Shown here one piece after another: positions 1 through 7,712 of a stretch of DNA of 34,636 nucleotides. Source of the DNA: Bacteroidota bacterium. Lineage in GTDB: Bacteria > Bacteroidota > Bacteroidia > Bacteroidales > WCHB1-69. The stretch is taken from assembly GCA_029570835.1 (NCBI GenBank), contig JAKPTX010000089.1:1-34636 (forward strand), in the 5' to 3' direction. The notes under the pieces are model-generated. The model was given only the letters and a program-made list of their open reading frames with translations, did not search any database and was not told where the DNA came from. Within the stretch, counting starts at the first letter, position 1. Every line of letters begins with the position of its first letter. The position numbers were made by a program, and so were the translations under genes.

Positions 1-288
1 GCCCGAAAGCCACATGAAACTAATACGATCTTGAAGGGCTTTTTCTATTTTACGACACGAATAAATGTTATTCAAGTAGCCAAAAATGATCACTTTAAGC
101 ATCATTCGAGGATGATAAGAACTCGAACCTCCACCTTTGTACGTATTTACTATATCACTGATATCTAAATTATCAATTATTTGATTAACTAAACGAGCAG
201 GTGAATCTGCCGGAAGCTTTTCATCTAAACTTGGAGGAAAAAGAAGAACTTGTCCTTGAGGGTAATCTTTAAATACAGCTTTTGTCAT
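1..288 (-). CDS. IS1182-family transposase, N-terminal part (cut by window edge)
   Basis: This reading frame starts at an ATG at 288 and stays open to base 1, giving 96 residues that begin MTKAVFKDYPQGQVLL. The stretch from about residue 50 (YKGGGSSSYHPRMMLKVII, then YLNNIYSCRKIEKAL and ending FMWLSG) is the DUF772-type N-terminal domain seen in IS1182 and related IS5-like DDE transposases. The catalytic DDE domain would lie beyond the window, so intactness cannot be judged. The frame itself has no internal stop. The family cuts and pastes its own element. The family call is from recognition of the conserved block and is fairly sure. Confidence 0.85.
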   Translation of the reverse strand, partial: MTKAVFKDYPQGQVLLFPPSLDEKLPADSPARLVNQIIDNLDISDIVNTYKGGGSSSYHPRMMLKVIIFGYLNNIYSCRKIEKALQDRISFMWLSG

Positions 289-380
289 ATCCCTTTAATT
301 TTATGCAAAGATACTAAAAATCAATGAGATAAAGATGGAAAATAACAAAAAAATAGCAAAAAAATCAAAGAAAAATCATA

Positions 381-416
381 AAAAAAAGAGGCTGTTTTTA
401 CTTTTGAGACAGCCCC
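381..416 (-). terminator. Hairpin plus T-run at the IS terminus
   Basis: Read on the minus strand, GGCTGT (414-409) pairs with ACAGCC (395-390) and is followed by a run of seven T (387-381). This looks like an intrinsic terminator located between the element's outer end and the transposase. In this place it would stop transcription entering the element from outside, an arrangement known for several insertion sequences. The role is inferred; the hairpin is seen. Confidence 0.6.
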
Positions 417-439
417 TACAATCAATAAAAACGATGAAA

Positions 440-693
440 ATGGTCGTAAAAATGGCTGTAGAGACAGGGCATGCCCTGTCTCCGTGATGTTATTATGCGA
501 TACATTAAAATCACAACAAATAATTGATAATCATGGAATTACAAATCACAAAATTGAATTAACCGCGATTGTAGGGGCAGGGCTTGTCCCTGCCCTTTTC
601 CAGAGTGGGGTGATGGAATGACTGAAATGGGAAATTTATGCTGCCCCCCAATTTTTTTTTATTTCAAAAAGAAGAAAAAATATAAAATAAACC
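440..693 (+). repeat. Interspersed repeat, copy 1 (with two palindromes)
   Basis: Bases 440-653 recur in inverted orientation at 7133-7345 with about ten differences by eye, and 602-693 recur partly at 10466-10560. The unit carries a perfect 22-bp palindrome at 461-482 (half-site GAGACAGGGCA) and a hairpin at 575-595 (GGGCAGGG, loop CTTGT, CCCTGCCC). A roughly 90-bp AT-rich spacer between them is equally conserved. Similar GTAGGGGCAGGGC palindromes are common REP-like repeats in many bacterial genomes. No convincing gene is present; open frames across it are short and not gene-like. Confidence 0.85.
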
Positions 694-733
694 TATTTAT
701 ATCATACCACGCTGATAATCAGATTTATAAATT

Positions 734-762
734 CCGAAATCCGAAATCCGAAATCCGAAATC
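734..762. repeat. Heptamer tandem repeat CCGAAAT, four units
   Basis: Four head-to-tail copies of the 7-bp unit CCGAAAT lie just 3' of the purC stop codon. The same 7-bp word appears on the opposite strand just after the stop of the gene ending at 10418. It is one of several unrelated period-7 arrays in the window. The rest of the gap 694-733 shows only AT-rich sequence. Confidence 0.9.
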
Positions 763-766
763 ATGT

Positions 767-1717
767 TTATCTGTACTCCTTCAAAAACTCAACCACCCGA
801 GATTCTATCCTTTCCTGCAAATTGTCGGTGGGTTCGGGTTTGAAAGGTTCTCCGATGATGTTTTCGTAGAGTTCAATATATCGGTCGGAAATGGATTGCA
901 CTACTTGTGCGGTCATATCGGGAATGGTTTCGCCTTCGTTGCCGCGGAAATTGTTCTGCATCAACCAGTCTCTCACAAACTCTTTGGAAAGCTGCTTTTG
1001 GGGTTTGCCCTGGTCAAATCTTTGCTGATAACCCTCAGCATAAAAATAACGAGATGAGTCGGGGGTATGAATCTCATCAATTAAGTAAATTTTGCCATCT
1101 TTTTTTCCAAACTCATACTTTGTATCCACCAAAATCAAGCCTCTCTCTTGGGCAATCTGAGTTCCTCTCTCAAAAAGCTCCAAAGAGTATTTTTCCAGCA
1201 ATTCATAATCCTCCTTCGATACTAAATTTTGGGCGATAATCTCCTCTTTAGAGATCTCCTCATCATGAAATCCCTGTTCTGCCTTGGTTGTAGGGGTAAT
1301 AATAGGGGTCACAAACTTTTGGTTCTCCTTCATTCCTTCCGGAATGGTAACACCACTGATTGTTCTTACTCCATTTTTATAGGCACGCCAGGCACTTCCG
1401 CACAAATATCCTCTAACAATCATCTCCACAGGCAGCGGATCACATTTATGACCAATAGTAACCATCGGATCGGGTGTTGCGATTTTCCAGTTGGGACAAA
1501 TATCCTGAGTGGCATCCAAAAAGCGGGCGGCTATCTCATTCAGTATCTGACCCTTATAAGGAATTCCTTGAGGAAGAATCACATCAAAAGCGGAGATTCT
1601 ATCGGTAACGATCATGACCAAAAGTTCATCGGCAACTTCATATACATCGCGAACTTTGCCGTGATAGATTGACACCTGGTTAGGAAATGAAAATTGAGTT
1701 TCTGTTAATGCTTTCAT
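767..1717 (-). CDS. purC: Phosphoribosylaminoimidazole-succinocarboxamide synthase (SAICAR synthetase)
   Basis: PurC joins CAIR and aspartate using ATP in de novo purine synthesis, in the cytosol. The protein begins [20 protein letters not shown] and carries the family landmarks: GKVRDVYEV with [20 protein letters not shown] near the N-terminus, [15 protein letters not shown] in the middle, then [12 protein letters not shown] and [13 protein letters not shown]. At about 316 residues it is the longer type usual in Bacteroidetes. A frame extension to 1738 exists, but the start at 1717 fits the conserved N-terminus and lies about 18 bases after a consensus -7 box (1743-1736). It diverges from the Fur-like gene with a 54-bp shared promoter region. 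Confidence 0.96.
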   Translation of the reverse strand: MKALTETQFSFPNQVSIYHGKVRDVYEVADELLVMIVTDRISAFDVILPQGIPYKGQILNEIAARFLDATQDICPNWKIATPDPMVTIGHKCDPLPVEMIVRGYLCGSAWRAYKNGVRTISGVTIPEGMKENQKFVTPIITPTTKAEQGFHDEEISKEEIIAQNLVSKEDYELLEKYSLELFERGTQIAQERGLILVDTKYEFGKKDGKIYLIDEIHTPDSSRYFYAEGYQQRFDQGKPQKQLSKEFVRDWLMQNNFRGNEGETIPDMTAQVVQSISDRYIELYENIIGEPFKPEPTDNLQERIESRVVEFLKEYR

Positions 1718-1735
1718 AAAAATAAAATTTGAGAA

Positions 1736-1743
1736 CAAAAGTA
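1736..1743 (-). promoter_or_regulatory. purC promoter -7 element
   Basis: On the minus strand this reads TACTTTTG, an exact TAnnTTTG Bacteroidetes -7 box. A TTTG at 1768-1765 lies 21 bases upstream and could be the -33 element. The start codon at 1717 follows closely, so the leader would be only about 10-15 bases. Confidence 0.7.
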
Positions 1744-1756
1744 GTAAATTTATTCC

Positions 1757-1764
1757 TATTTTTG
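1757..1764 (+). promoter_or_regulatory. Promoter -7 element of the Fur-like gene
   Basis: TATTTTTG matches TAnnTTTG and is followed by only seven bases before the ATG at 1772. A start of transcription at the usual distance would fall at or next to the ATG, giving a leaderless or nearly leaderless mRNA. It interleaves with the purC promoter on the other strand. Confidence 0.65.
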
Positions 1765-1771
1765 CAAAAAA

Positions 1772-2188
1772 ATGACAACATTGTTAAATATTTTGTACGA
1801 AAACTTTAAGAAGTCACTTGAGGAGCGCAATTTAAAGCAAACGTCTGAAAGATTTGCTATTCTCAGAGCGATCAGTCATCTTGAAACGCCTTTTCAATTT
1901 GATGATTTGAAAGAGAGTCTGATTCAATCCAAATACCATGTCAGCAGAAGTACGATATACAATACGCTCAAACTGCTTGAAGAAATAGGGATCATCGAGA
2001 AACATTTGATTCACAACAAAGTTTACTATTCTCTGCTGGCTCCCGGTCAAAATCAATTCACTCTTGTTTCTCAAAATGGGGTGAATCCGATAGAGATTGA
2101 AGAAGAATTGATAGAGCTATTGATCTCGTATGTCAATAAAAAGTATTCCGCTTCTGTTAAGCAGATTAAAATATCCTTTATCGAATAA
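1772..2188 (+). CDS. Fur-like winged-helix transcriptional regulator lacking the usual metal ligands
   Basis: The 138-residue protein matches the DNA-binding half of Fur/PerR regulators: [15 protein letters not shown], then a helix-turn-helix with [19 protein letters not shown] at about residues 60-80. The second half (from about residue 85) is short and has none of the HHDH, CxxC or HxH metal-binding motifs of true Fur proteins. It instead ends with [16 protein letters not shown] and a beta-like strand [10 protein letters not shown], which resembles a reduced dimerisation domain. It probably does not sense iron in the classical way. Its gene is divergent from purC with interleaved promoters, so it may control purC or itself; this is inference. 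Confidence 0.8.
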   Translation: MTTLLNILYENFKKSLEERNLKQTSERFAILRAISHLETPFQFDDLKESLIQSKYHVSRSTIYNTLKLLEEIGIIEKHLIHNKVYYSLLAPGQNQFTLVSQNGVNPIEIEEELIELLISYVNKKYSASVKQIKISFIE

Positions 2189-2219
2189 AAAAGAACCGAT
2201 TATTCTCATTTTTTTTTAT

Positions 2220-2227
2220 TATTTTTG
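2220..2227 (+). promoter_or_regulatory. Promoter -7 element for the PepSY-like protein gene
   Basis: TATTTTTG fits TAnnTTTG, 26 bases before the ATG at 2254. It lies just after the stop of the Fur-like gene, so the downstream gene has its own promoter. Confidence 0.6.
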
Positions 2228-2253
2228 AAGTTTGAAAAAAACCTTTATTACTT

Positions 2254-3777
2254 ATGAATAGAATAGGACGTTTTGTTGTAATCATGGCATCAATAAGTGC
2301 TTTGATTTTTTTAGCTTTAACCGGTTATGCTCAAAAGCTTAAACCCGCTGATGTTCCTGAAAACATCAAACAAACCTTATGGGAAGAGCGGGGAGAAGTC
2401 AAAGTCAGACAATGGATATTTGACAATGATATGTATGTCGCCACCTTTAAATTTGACGGTTCCACTGTTCAATGCTACATCAACAGTGATGGCGAATTTG
2501 TCAGAGCTTCCACCATTATACCTAAAAATACACTTCCTACCTCCATCATGGAATACATCAAGAATAATTATCCTGAATTTGCGATTCCGGTTTCTGAAAT
2601 CAGAGAGGAACCCAATACTCCTATGTATTACCATGTTGAAGTTAAACCGGAAGTGCTCGGAGCAAAACATTCTGTTCTGACGTTTGACCTTCACGGAACT
2701 TTGATGAGTCGCGTTGATCCCGAAGGATTTACCACTCCTGAACTCACTCCACAACAGTTGGTTCAGAAAAAAGCGGATGAAAAACTTGCTGAATCTAATC
2801 GTAGTAAATCGGGAAACAAACAAAGACCTCAACCTCAGAAAAAGGAACCTGCTGCTAAAGAGCCTAAACAACAAGCTCAGCCTAAAAAACAGGCTGAACC
2901 CAAACAACAGCCTCAACCTAAAAAGCAGGCTCCTAAAAAAGAAGAAGCAGAATCTTCTCAATTTGCAGATATCCCTGCTGCCGTACAAAAATCACTGACA
3001 AAAAAAGTGATCAGACCGGAAAAATTACAATGGAATAAAGAGGGGGATTTTTATGTTGCCGAATGTGTTGTGTCTAAACAGAAAAACCAACTTTTCTTTA
3101 CACCTGAAGGAAATTGGGATAAAACCTTAGTCTATATTCCAAAAGAAGGTGTTACCGGACCGATGTTGAAACACCTCAACACCTACTTTAAAGGTTTTAA
3201 GTTCACACAGGGAATCAGAGAGCAAAGAGCTGATAAACAAGACAAAGTGTTGGTTGAATTTATTGAAAAAGACAACTCTAAGTCTCAAATTTCCACCACT
3301 GTTGTATTTGACAAGCTGGGTAGAGTAATCAAAACGTATTATCCATCAGGAGATCATCCATCAGATCCGCTGACAAAATTAGAACCTGATTATTTGTATA
3401 AACTCCCTGAAGATATTCCAACTACCGCGATAGAAGCGTTTCAGGCAAAATACCCCAAAGTTACAGGCGTTGAATGGAGCGAAGATGATGAGGGTTACTT
3501 TTTGGCGTCCTATTACGGTATGAGAGGAAAAGAGGTGGTAGTAATGGAAGGAGATGGTACTTTCATTGAGATTAGAACAGCGGCTAACATGCAGAATATC
3601 AACGGAAATATTAAAGGATATATCAAGAAAAATCATAAAGGCTATACTATCACTGAATATTATACTGTCAGAGGATTGATAGAAAAGAAGAACTCTTTTT
3701 ATGTTGTGATTCAAGACAAAAAAACGAACATTACCATTCCTTTGTCGTTTACAACTGCCGGACAGATTATGCAATAA
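2254..3777 (+). CDS. Secreted protein with three PepSY-like repeats and a Lys/Gln/Pro linker
   Basis: A signal peptide (residues 1-26, ending LTGYAQ) marks this 507-residue protein for export. Three stretches share one pattern: an opening like VPENIKQTL / IPAAVQKSL / IPTTAIEAF, a tryptophan-containing strand (RQWIFDND, LQWNKEGD, VEWSEDDE), then a strand naming aspartate or glycine (INSDGEF, FTPEGNW, MEGDGTF). They begin near residues 33, 239 and 388. This resembles the PepSY-like/BLIP-like fold common in Bacteroidetes periplasmic proteins. Residues about 178-235 are a low-complexity linker rich in K, Q and P. Exact function is unknown. prmA follows 21 bases later, so they may be cotranscribed. 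Confidence 0.75.
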   Translation: MNRIGRFVVIMASISALIFLALTGYAQKLKPADVPENIKQTLWEERGEVKVRQWIFDNDMYVATFKFDGSTVQCYINSDGEFVRASTIIPKNTLPTSIMEYIKNNYPEFAIPVSEIREEPNTPMYYHVEVKPEVLGAKHSVLTFDLHGTLMSRVDPEGFTTPELTPQQLVQKKADEKLAESNRSKSGNKQRPQPQKKEPAAKEPKQQAQPKKQAEPKQQPQPKKQAPKKEEAESSQFADIPAAVQKSLTKKVIRPEKLQWNKEGDFYVAECVVSKQKNQLFFTPEGNWDKTLVYIPKEGVTGPMLKHLNTYFKGFKFTQGIREQRADKQDKVLVEFIEKDNSKSQISTTVVFDKLGRVIKTYYPSGDHPSDPLTKLEPDYLYKLPEDIPTTAIEAFQAKYPKVTGVEWSEDDEGYFLASYYGMRGKEVVVMEGDGTFIEIRTAANMQNINGNIKGYIKKNHKGYTITEYYTVRGLIEKKNSFYVVIQDKKTNITIPLSFTTAGQIMQ

Positions 3778-3798
3778 TATTTGGCTTTTAAACTACAG

Positions 3799-4650
3799 AT
3801 GAACTATATTGAAATTAAAGTTGAATTAAGTGAGGCGGAGCCCTGGAAAGAGATTTTTATTACATTTTTATCTGAACTGGGATGCGATAGCTTCGCTGAC
3901 GGAGAAACAGATGAGGAGTTTTTAGCTTATATTCCCAAAGATCTTTTTAATAAAGAATTATTAAAAGAGACTTTATCCGAACACGATTTTGATGTTCAGG
4001 TGAAGTATCAATGGAGCGAAATTCCAACTCAGAATTGGAATCAGATCTGGGAATCCAATTACAGTCCGGTGCTGATTGCCGATCGTTGTTTCATTCGGGC
4101 ACCCTTTCATGATCCCATGGAAGGTGTTGAGTATGAGATTGTTATTGAACCCAAAATGTCGTTTGGGACGGCACATCACGAAACCACCTCACTCATGGTA
4201 CAACATATCCTGAAAGAGGAACTCGCCGGCAAAAGTGTACTCGATATGGGTGCCGGAACCGGGATTTTAGCCATATTGGCTTACCTTAAAGGAGCCAGAC
4301 CAGTCACTGCAATTGATAATGATGAGTGGGCTTATCTGAACAATATTGAAAATAATGAACGGAATCATACCGAAGAGATTACCGTGAAATGGGGTGATGC
4401 TCAAACTATTGAGGGTGACTCTTACGAAGTGATCTTCGCCAATATCAATCGCAATATTTTATTGAATGACCTACCCCAATATGTTGCGACATTACAGCCG
4501 GGAGGATCGATTTTTTTAAGCGGATTCTATGTAGGTGAGGATTTGGCAAAGATTCAGGAAAAATGTAATCAGCTGGGTCTCAGGTATGTATCTCATTTGG
4601 AATTGAATCAATGGTGCGCTGCACATTTTATTAACGATAAAAAAGAGTAA
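3799..4650 (+). CDS. prmA: Ribosomal protein L11 methyltransferase
   Basis: PrmA trimethylates ribosomal protein L11 using S-adenosylmethionine. The protein has an N-terminal substrate domain, the loop PKMSFGTAHHETTSLM, and the SAM-binding motif VLDMGAGTGILAILAYLKGA from about residue 146, followed by an acidic residue pair in AIDNDEW and the catalytic-region FANINRNILL. I chose the ATG at 3799 (MNYIEIKVEL). A frame extension to a TTG at 3781 exists, but it adds six residues unlike the family. The next gene starts two bases after its stop, so the two are very likely cotranscribed. Confidence 0.93.
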   Translation: MNYIEIKVELSEAEPWKEIFITFLSELGCDSFADGETDEEFLAYIPKDLFNKELLKETLSEHDFDVQVKYQWSEIPTQNWNQIWESNYSPVLIADRCFIRAPFHDPMEGVEYEIVIEPKMSFGTAHHETTSLMVQHILKEELAGKSVLDMGAGTGILAILAYLKGARPVTAIDNDEWAYLNNIENNERNHTEEITVKWGDAQTIEGDSYEVIFANINRNILLNDLPQYVATLQPGGSIFLSGFYVGEDLAKIQEKCNQLGLRYVSHLELNQWCAAHFINDKKE

Positions 4651-4651
4651 A

Positions 4652-5602
4652 ATGAAAAAGATTTTAGGAATTGGAAATGCCTTAGTGGATATTTTAATTG
4701 AAATAGAAAACGATCAGATACTTGAACAGTTTGGACTACAAAAGGGCGGAATGGAGATGATCGACATTGAAAAGAAAAGAGAGATTGATCAGGCGATCCA
4801 GCATCTTCCTAAAAAAATTGCATCCGGTGGTTCCACTTCCAATACCATTTACGGATTAGCCAGATTAGGCGCTCTTGCGGGTTATATCGGAAAAATTGCC
4901 AAAGATGAGATGGGAGATTTTTTCAGACAGGATATGATTAATGCCAAAATCGATGTACATACGCTCTATTCCGATATTGACACCGGTATTGCCACCACAT
5001 TCATTTCTTCCAATGGAGAAAGAACTTTTGCCACCTACTTGGGAGCCGCATCCACTTTGTCGCCCGAAGAGATCGATATTAACATTTTGAAACAGTACGA
5101 TATCATTCATGTTGAAGGATACCTTATCTTCAACCGCGAATTGGTTTTGGATATCTGCAAAAAAGCCAAACAGTGCGGAAGATTGATTTCCATGGATATG
5201 GCGAGCTACAATTTAGTAGAATCGATGCATGACCTGGTTCAGGATTTGGTTGAAAACTACGTGGATATCATTTTTGCCAATGAGGATGAAGCCAGAGCTT
5301 ACACCGGAAAAGAGGAGTTGGAAGCACTTGAAATCCTCTCCCAACATTGTGATGTTGCAGTGGTTAAGTTAGGTGCCCGCGGTTCTATCGCCAAGGTAAA
5401 CGGCGTTGTAACGCATATCGATCCCGTTCCCGGAGAGTGTATCGACACTACCGGAGCCGGAGATATTTACGCTGCCGGATTCCTTTATGGATTAATGAAC
5501 GATTATGACGTGAAGAAAAGTGGTGCGTTGGCATCTCGTTTAGGCACGGCATGTATCCAAAAAATAGGCGCCAGACTGGAAGATCACCACTTTCAATTAT
5601 AG
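4652..5602 (+). CDS. PfkB-family kinase, adenosine kinase-like
   Basis: The protein (316 residues) is a ribokinase/PfkB fold sugar or nucleoside kinase. It opens with KKILGIGNALVDILIEI, has the PfkB N-terminal glycine-rich region IASGGSTSNTIYGLARLG with a GKIAKDEMG segment, and the C-terminal signature DTTGAGDIYAAGFLYG at 265-280 with catalytic Asp271. Members of this subgroup in Bacteroidetes are commonly annotated adenosine kinase; that fits the overall sequence but substrate identity is not proven. Its start lies one base past the prmA stop, and it converges with cinA with only three bases between the two stop codons and no visible terminator. Confidence 0.88.
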   Translation: MKKILGIGNALVDILIEIENDQILEQFGLQKGGMEMIDIEKKREIDQAIQHLPKKIASGGSTSNTIYGLARLGALAGYIGKIAKDEMGDFFRQDMINAKIDVHTLYSDIDTGIATTFISSNGERTFATYLGAASTLSPEEIDINILKQYDIIHVEGYLIFNRELVLDICKKAKQCGRLISMDMASYNLVESMHDLVQDLVENYVDIIFANEDEARAYTGKEELEALEILSQHCDVAVVKLGARGSIAKVNGVVTHIDPVPGECIDTTGAGDIYAAGFLYGLMNDYDVKKSGALASRLGTACIQKIGARLEDHHFQL

Positions 5603-5605
5603 CAT

Positions 5606-6850
5606 TTACTGCAATTGTTGATACAGAAGGTACAACGCTGCTCCCGCAATGCGTTGGATAATCACTTCTCTCCCACCCTGAGTTCCGTAATTCACTTGTT
5701 GGGTTACTGTTTTGGTTGGTGACGCCACCGCAATCCAGGCTGTTCCCACCGGTTTTTCGGGTGTTCCTCCGGTCGGACCGACAATCCCCGAAATGGCAAT
5801 AGCGTAATCCACATCAAAAAGATTCATCGTATTCATCGCCATATCGATTACCACAAACTCGCTGACTGCGCCATGTTTTTTGAGATTGATCTCCCTGACA
5901 TTCAAGATTTCCCGCTTAATGGTGTTGGAGTAAGAAACAATTCCTCCTTCAAAAAACTGGGAAGCACCGGGCAGCAATGTAATCTGATGTGCCAAAAAAC
6001 CACCTGTACAGCTTTCCGCAACGGCTAATTTTTGACCCTTTTTAATTAATTTTTTACTAATTACTTCTACAATGCTTTCATTTTTTGTTGAAATAATATA
6101 TTGGGGGACCAGCTGAATCAACTGATCCAACTGATGTTCCAGTTCTTGATCCAGCAGTTCTTTTTCCGCCTTATTCCCGCGACCGGTCAGACGGAGCATC
6201 AGCTTTCCGGGTGTCGGCAAATAAGCCAATGTGATATGACCCGGCAGTGCCAGCTCCCAACTTTCAATCAAATCCGACAGAGCACTCTCTCCAATCCCGG
6301 CGGTAACGATCTCTTTATGAATGACAACCTGATTTTTATTCCGTTTTTTTTCTATCAGGGGGATCACCTCTTCAATCATGATTGCTTTCATTTCAAACGG
6401 CACTCCCGGCAGAATAACCGCAACTTTTTCACCCTCTTCAATCCAGATTCCGGGTGCTGTACCATGGTCATTGCGAAGTGCGATGCCTTTCTCCGGTATT
6501 TCAGCCTGCCGCCGGTTCACTTCAGTAATTTGCGTCCCTCTTCGTCTGTACATCTCGGTGATCCGCTCCAAAGTAGGCTGATCCATCACCAACGAACAAT
6601 CAAAATAATCGGCAATCACCTTTTTGGTGATATCATCCTTAGTAGGTCCCAATCCGCCCGTTGTAATCACCCAATTTGAAGTTTCAAACGCCTGATTCAG
6701 AGCCTTTTCGATATCCTCTTTATTGTCCCCGATGGTAATCACCTCCTCCACTTCAATCCCGATATTAAAAAGCTGTTCTGCAATAAATGACGCATTCGTA
6801 TTGACCGTTTTGCCATACAATAGCTCATTCCCGATAGATATAATAATCAT
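5606..6850 (-). CDS. cinA: CinA family protein (MoaB-like domain plus NMN amidohydrolase-like domain)
   Basis: The first half is a molybdopterin-binding-like (MoCF) domain: MIIISIGNELLYGKTVNTNASFIAEQL, then VITTGGLGPTKDDITK and APGIWIEEG..VILPGVPFEM. The second half (from about residue 260) is the CinA/PncC domain with GQKLAVAESCTGGFLAHQIT around residue 275, the catalytic serine segment, and AISGIVGPTGGTPEKPVGTAW. PncC-type domains deamidate nicotinamide mononucleotide in NAD recycling; the N-terminal domain in related proteins is an ADP-ribose pyrophosphatase. I chose the ATG at 6850 because the 19 residues upstream are not family-like. Length 414 is normal. Confidence 0.94.
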   Translation of the reverse strand: MIIISIGNELLYGKTVNTNASFIAEQLFNIGIEVEEVITIGDNKEDIEKALNQAFETSNWVITTGGLGPTKDDITKKVIADYFDCSLVMDQPTLERITEMYRRRGTQITEVNRRQAEIPEKGIALRNDHGTAPGIWIEEGEKVAVILPGVPFEMKAIMIEEVIPLIEKKRNKNQVVIHKEIVTAGIGESALSDLIESWELALPGHITLAYLPTPGKLMLRLTGRGNKAEKELLDQELEHQLDQLIQLVPQYIISTKNESIVEVISKKLIKKGQKLAVAESCTGGFLAHQITLLPGASQFFEGGIVSYSNTIKREILNVREINLKKHGAVSEFVVIDMAMNTMNLFDVDYAIAISGIVGPTGGTPEKPVGTAWIAVASPTKTVTQQVNYGTQGGREVIIQRIAGAALYLLYQQLQ

Positions 6851-6934
6851 ATAAAAAGTATTAAAATTACGTATCAAGAACCTCCCAAAATCAATCTCCC
6901 ATTCCAATTCTACCTTTCAAGTTCTTATGATGTG

Positions 6935-6942
6935 CAAAAGTA
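6935..6942 (-). promoter_or_regulatory. cinA promoter -7 element
   Basis: On the minus strand TACTTTTG, followed by C, fits the TAnnTTTG box. TTTG at 6969-6966 is a possible -33 element 23 bases upstream. The leader to the start at 6850 would be about 80 bases. Confidence 0.6.
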
Positions 6943-7012
6943 ACACAAAACAACAAAATAAGAGACAAATTGTCAAAAAAATTTAGAATTAACATGATTT
7001 CGGATTCTTTTC

Positions 7013-7118
7013 AATTACGAATTACGAATTACGATTCCTAAATTGAGAATTAATTCTCACTTCATTTCGCCTTCCGCCCTCCGCCTTCCGCCTTTATTTC
7101 TTACTTCTTACTTCTTAT
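7013..7118. repeat. Three heptamer tandem arrays in the cinA upstream gap
   Basis: Three different words repeat with a period of exactly seven bases: AATTACG three times at 7013-7033, TTCCGCC-like units four times at 7065-7092 (one TTTCGCC, one CTCCGCC), and TTCTTAC three times at 7098-7118. They are separated by short AT-rich sequence. They resemble the short tandemly repeated repetitive sequences of cyanobacteria in unit length. No gene is seen in the gap 6851-7712. Confidence 0.9.
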
Positions 7119-7132
7119 TTGGTATTTTAAAT

Positions 7133-7345
7133 AATTGGGGGGCAGCATAGATCTCCCTTTTCAGTCTTTCCATCACCCCACTCTGGAAAAGGGCAGGGAC
7201 AAGCCCTGCCCCTACAATCGCGGTAAATTCAATTTTGTGATTTGTAATTCCGTGATTATCAATTATTTGTTGTGATTTAATGTGTCGCATAATAACATCA
7301 TGGAGACAGGGCATGCCCTGTCTCTACAACCATTTTTACGACCAT
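7133..7345 (-). repeat. Interspersed repeat, copy 2 (inverted relative to copy 1)
   Basis: The reverse complement of this stretch matches 440-653 nearly base for base, with one single-base length change and about nine substitutions. The 22-bp palindrome is intact at 7303-7324 and the CCCTGCCC hairpin also persists. A minus-strand open frame of 68 codons (7108-7314) crosses it, but its translation comes from the palindromes and shows no sign of being a gene. Confidence 0.9.
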
Positions 7346-7452
7346 GTTTACGACCATGTTTATTGTTTTATTTTCCTCGGACGGTCGCGACCTGTCCCTA
7401 CAATAATTGCGATTAATTAAAATTTTCGGTCCCGTAATTCGTAATTGTTTCA

Positions 7453-7483
7453 TTCCGCCTTCCGCCCTCCGCCTTCCGCCTTC
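7453..7483. repeat. TTCCGCC heptamer array
   Basis: Four 7-bp units plus a partial fifth: TTCCGCC, TTCCGCC, then a CTCCGCC variant, then TTCCGCC. The order of variant units matches the array at 7065-7092, where the third unit is also CTCCGCC, suggesting duplication of a whole array rather than independent expansion. Nearby, 7490-7510 carries a near-palindromic ACCCTATAGGGGT that may be a remnant of another dispersed repeat. Confidence 0.88.
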
Positions 7484-7578
7484 AACATAACCCTATAGGG
7501 GTAACATGATTATTCCACATTTATGTTATTGATAATCAAACATTTGATATAATTTCAAAAAATAATCACACAAAAATA

Positions 7579-7609
7579 TTGACAAATACAAAAAAAACAA
7601 CTAACTTTG
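7579..7609 (+). promoter_or_regulatory. Promoter for the large T9SS surface protein
   Basis: ATTG at 7578-7581, close to the TTTG -33 consensus, is spaced 20 bases from TAACTTTG at 7602-7609, an exact TAnnTTTG box followed by C. The leader to the ATG at 7713 would be near 95 bases and contains the CTAAATT heptamer array. Confidence 0.65.
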
Positions 7610-7688
7610 CTGTGTCAAACCAGTTGAAAATTAGAAGATTAGAAGTTAAAAACAAGCGACAAAAAATCAAACTCTAACCACAAAACTT

Positions 7689-7709
7689 CTAAATTCTAAA
7701 TTCTAAATT
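7689..7709. repeat. CTAAATT heptamer array abutting a start codon
   Basis: Three exact copies of CTAAATT end three bases before the ATG at 7713. The array occupies the place of a ribosome-binding site, so a change in unit number would move the -7 element seven bases relative to the start codon and change the mRNA leader. Two looser TTAGAAG units lie upstream at 7631-7645. Confidence 0.85.
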
Positions 7710-7712
7710 GAA

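Larger units (their letters stand above)
1..416 (-). mobile_element. IS1182-like insertion sequence, transposase-proximal end
   Basis: The element enters from the left edge and appears to end near 416, about 130 bp upstream of the transposase start. On the minus strand its outer end reads GGGGCTGTCTCAAAAGT, which resembles IS1182-type terminal inverted repeats. The other terminus is outside the window, so inverted-repeat matching and target duplication cannot be checked. Bases just outside (from about 417) begin the interspersed repeat described next, so the insertion sits at the edge of that repeat. Confidence 0.65.

Noticed and set aside
618-869. 83-codon plus-strand frame
   Set aside because: It runs through repeat DNA and the heptamer array and then antisense into purC.
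2377-2988. 203-codon minus-strand frame rich in Arg, Phe and Leu
   Set aside because: It is the complement of the Lys/Gln/Pro linker gene; the composition reflects that region only.
7108-7314. 68-codon minus-strand open frame
   Set aside because: It lies in the palindromic repeat; the translation (VGAGLVPAL) is the usual by-product of such palindromes.
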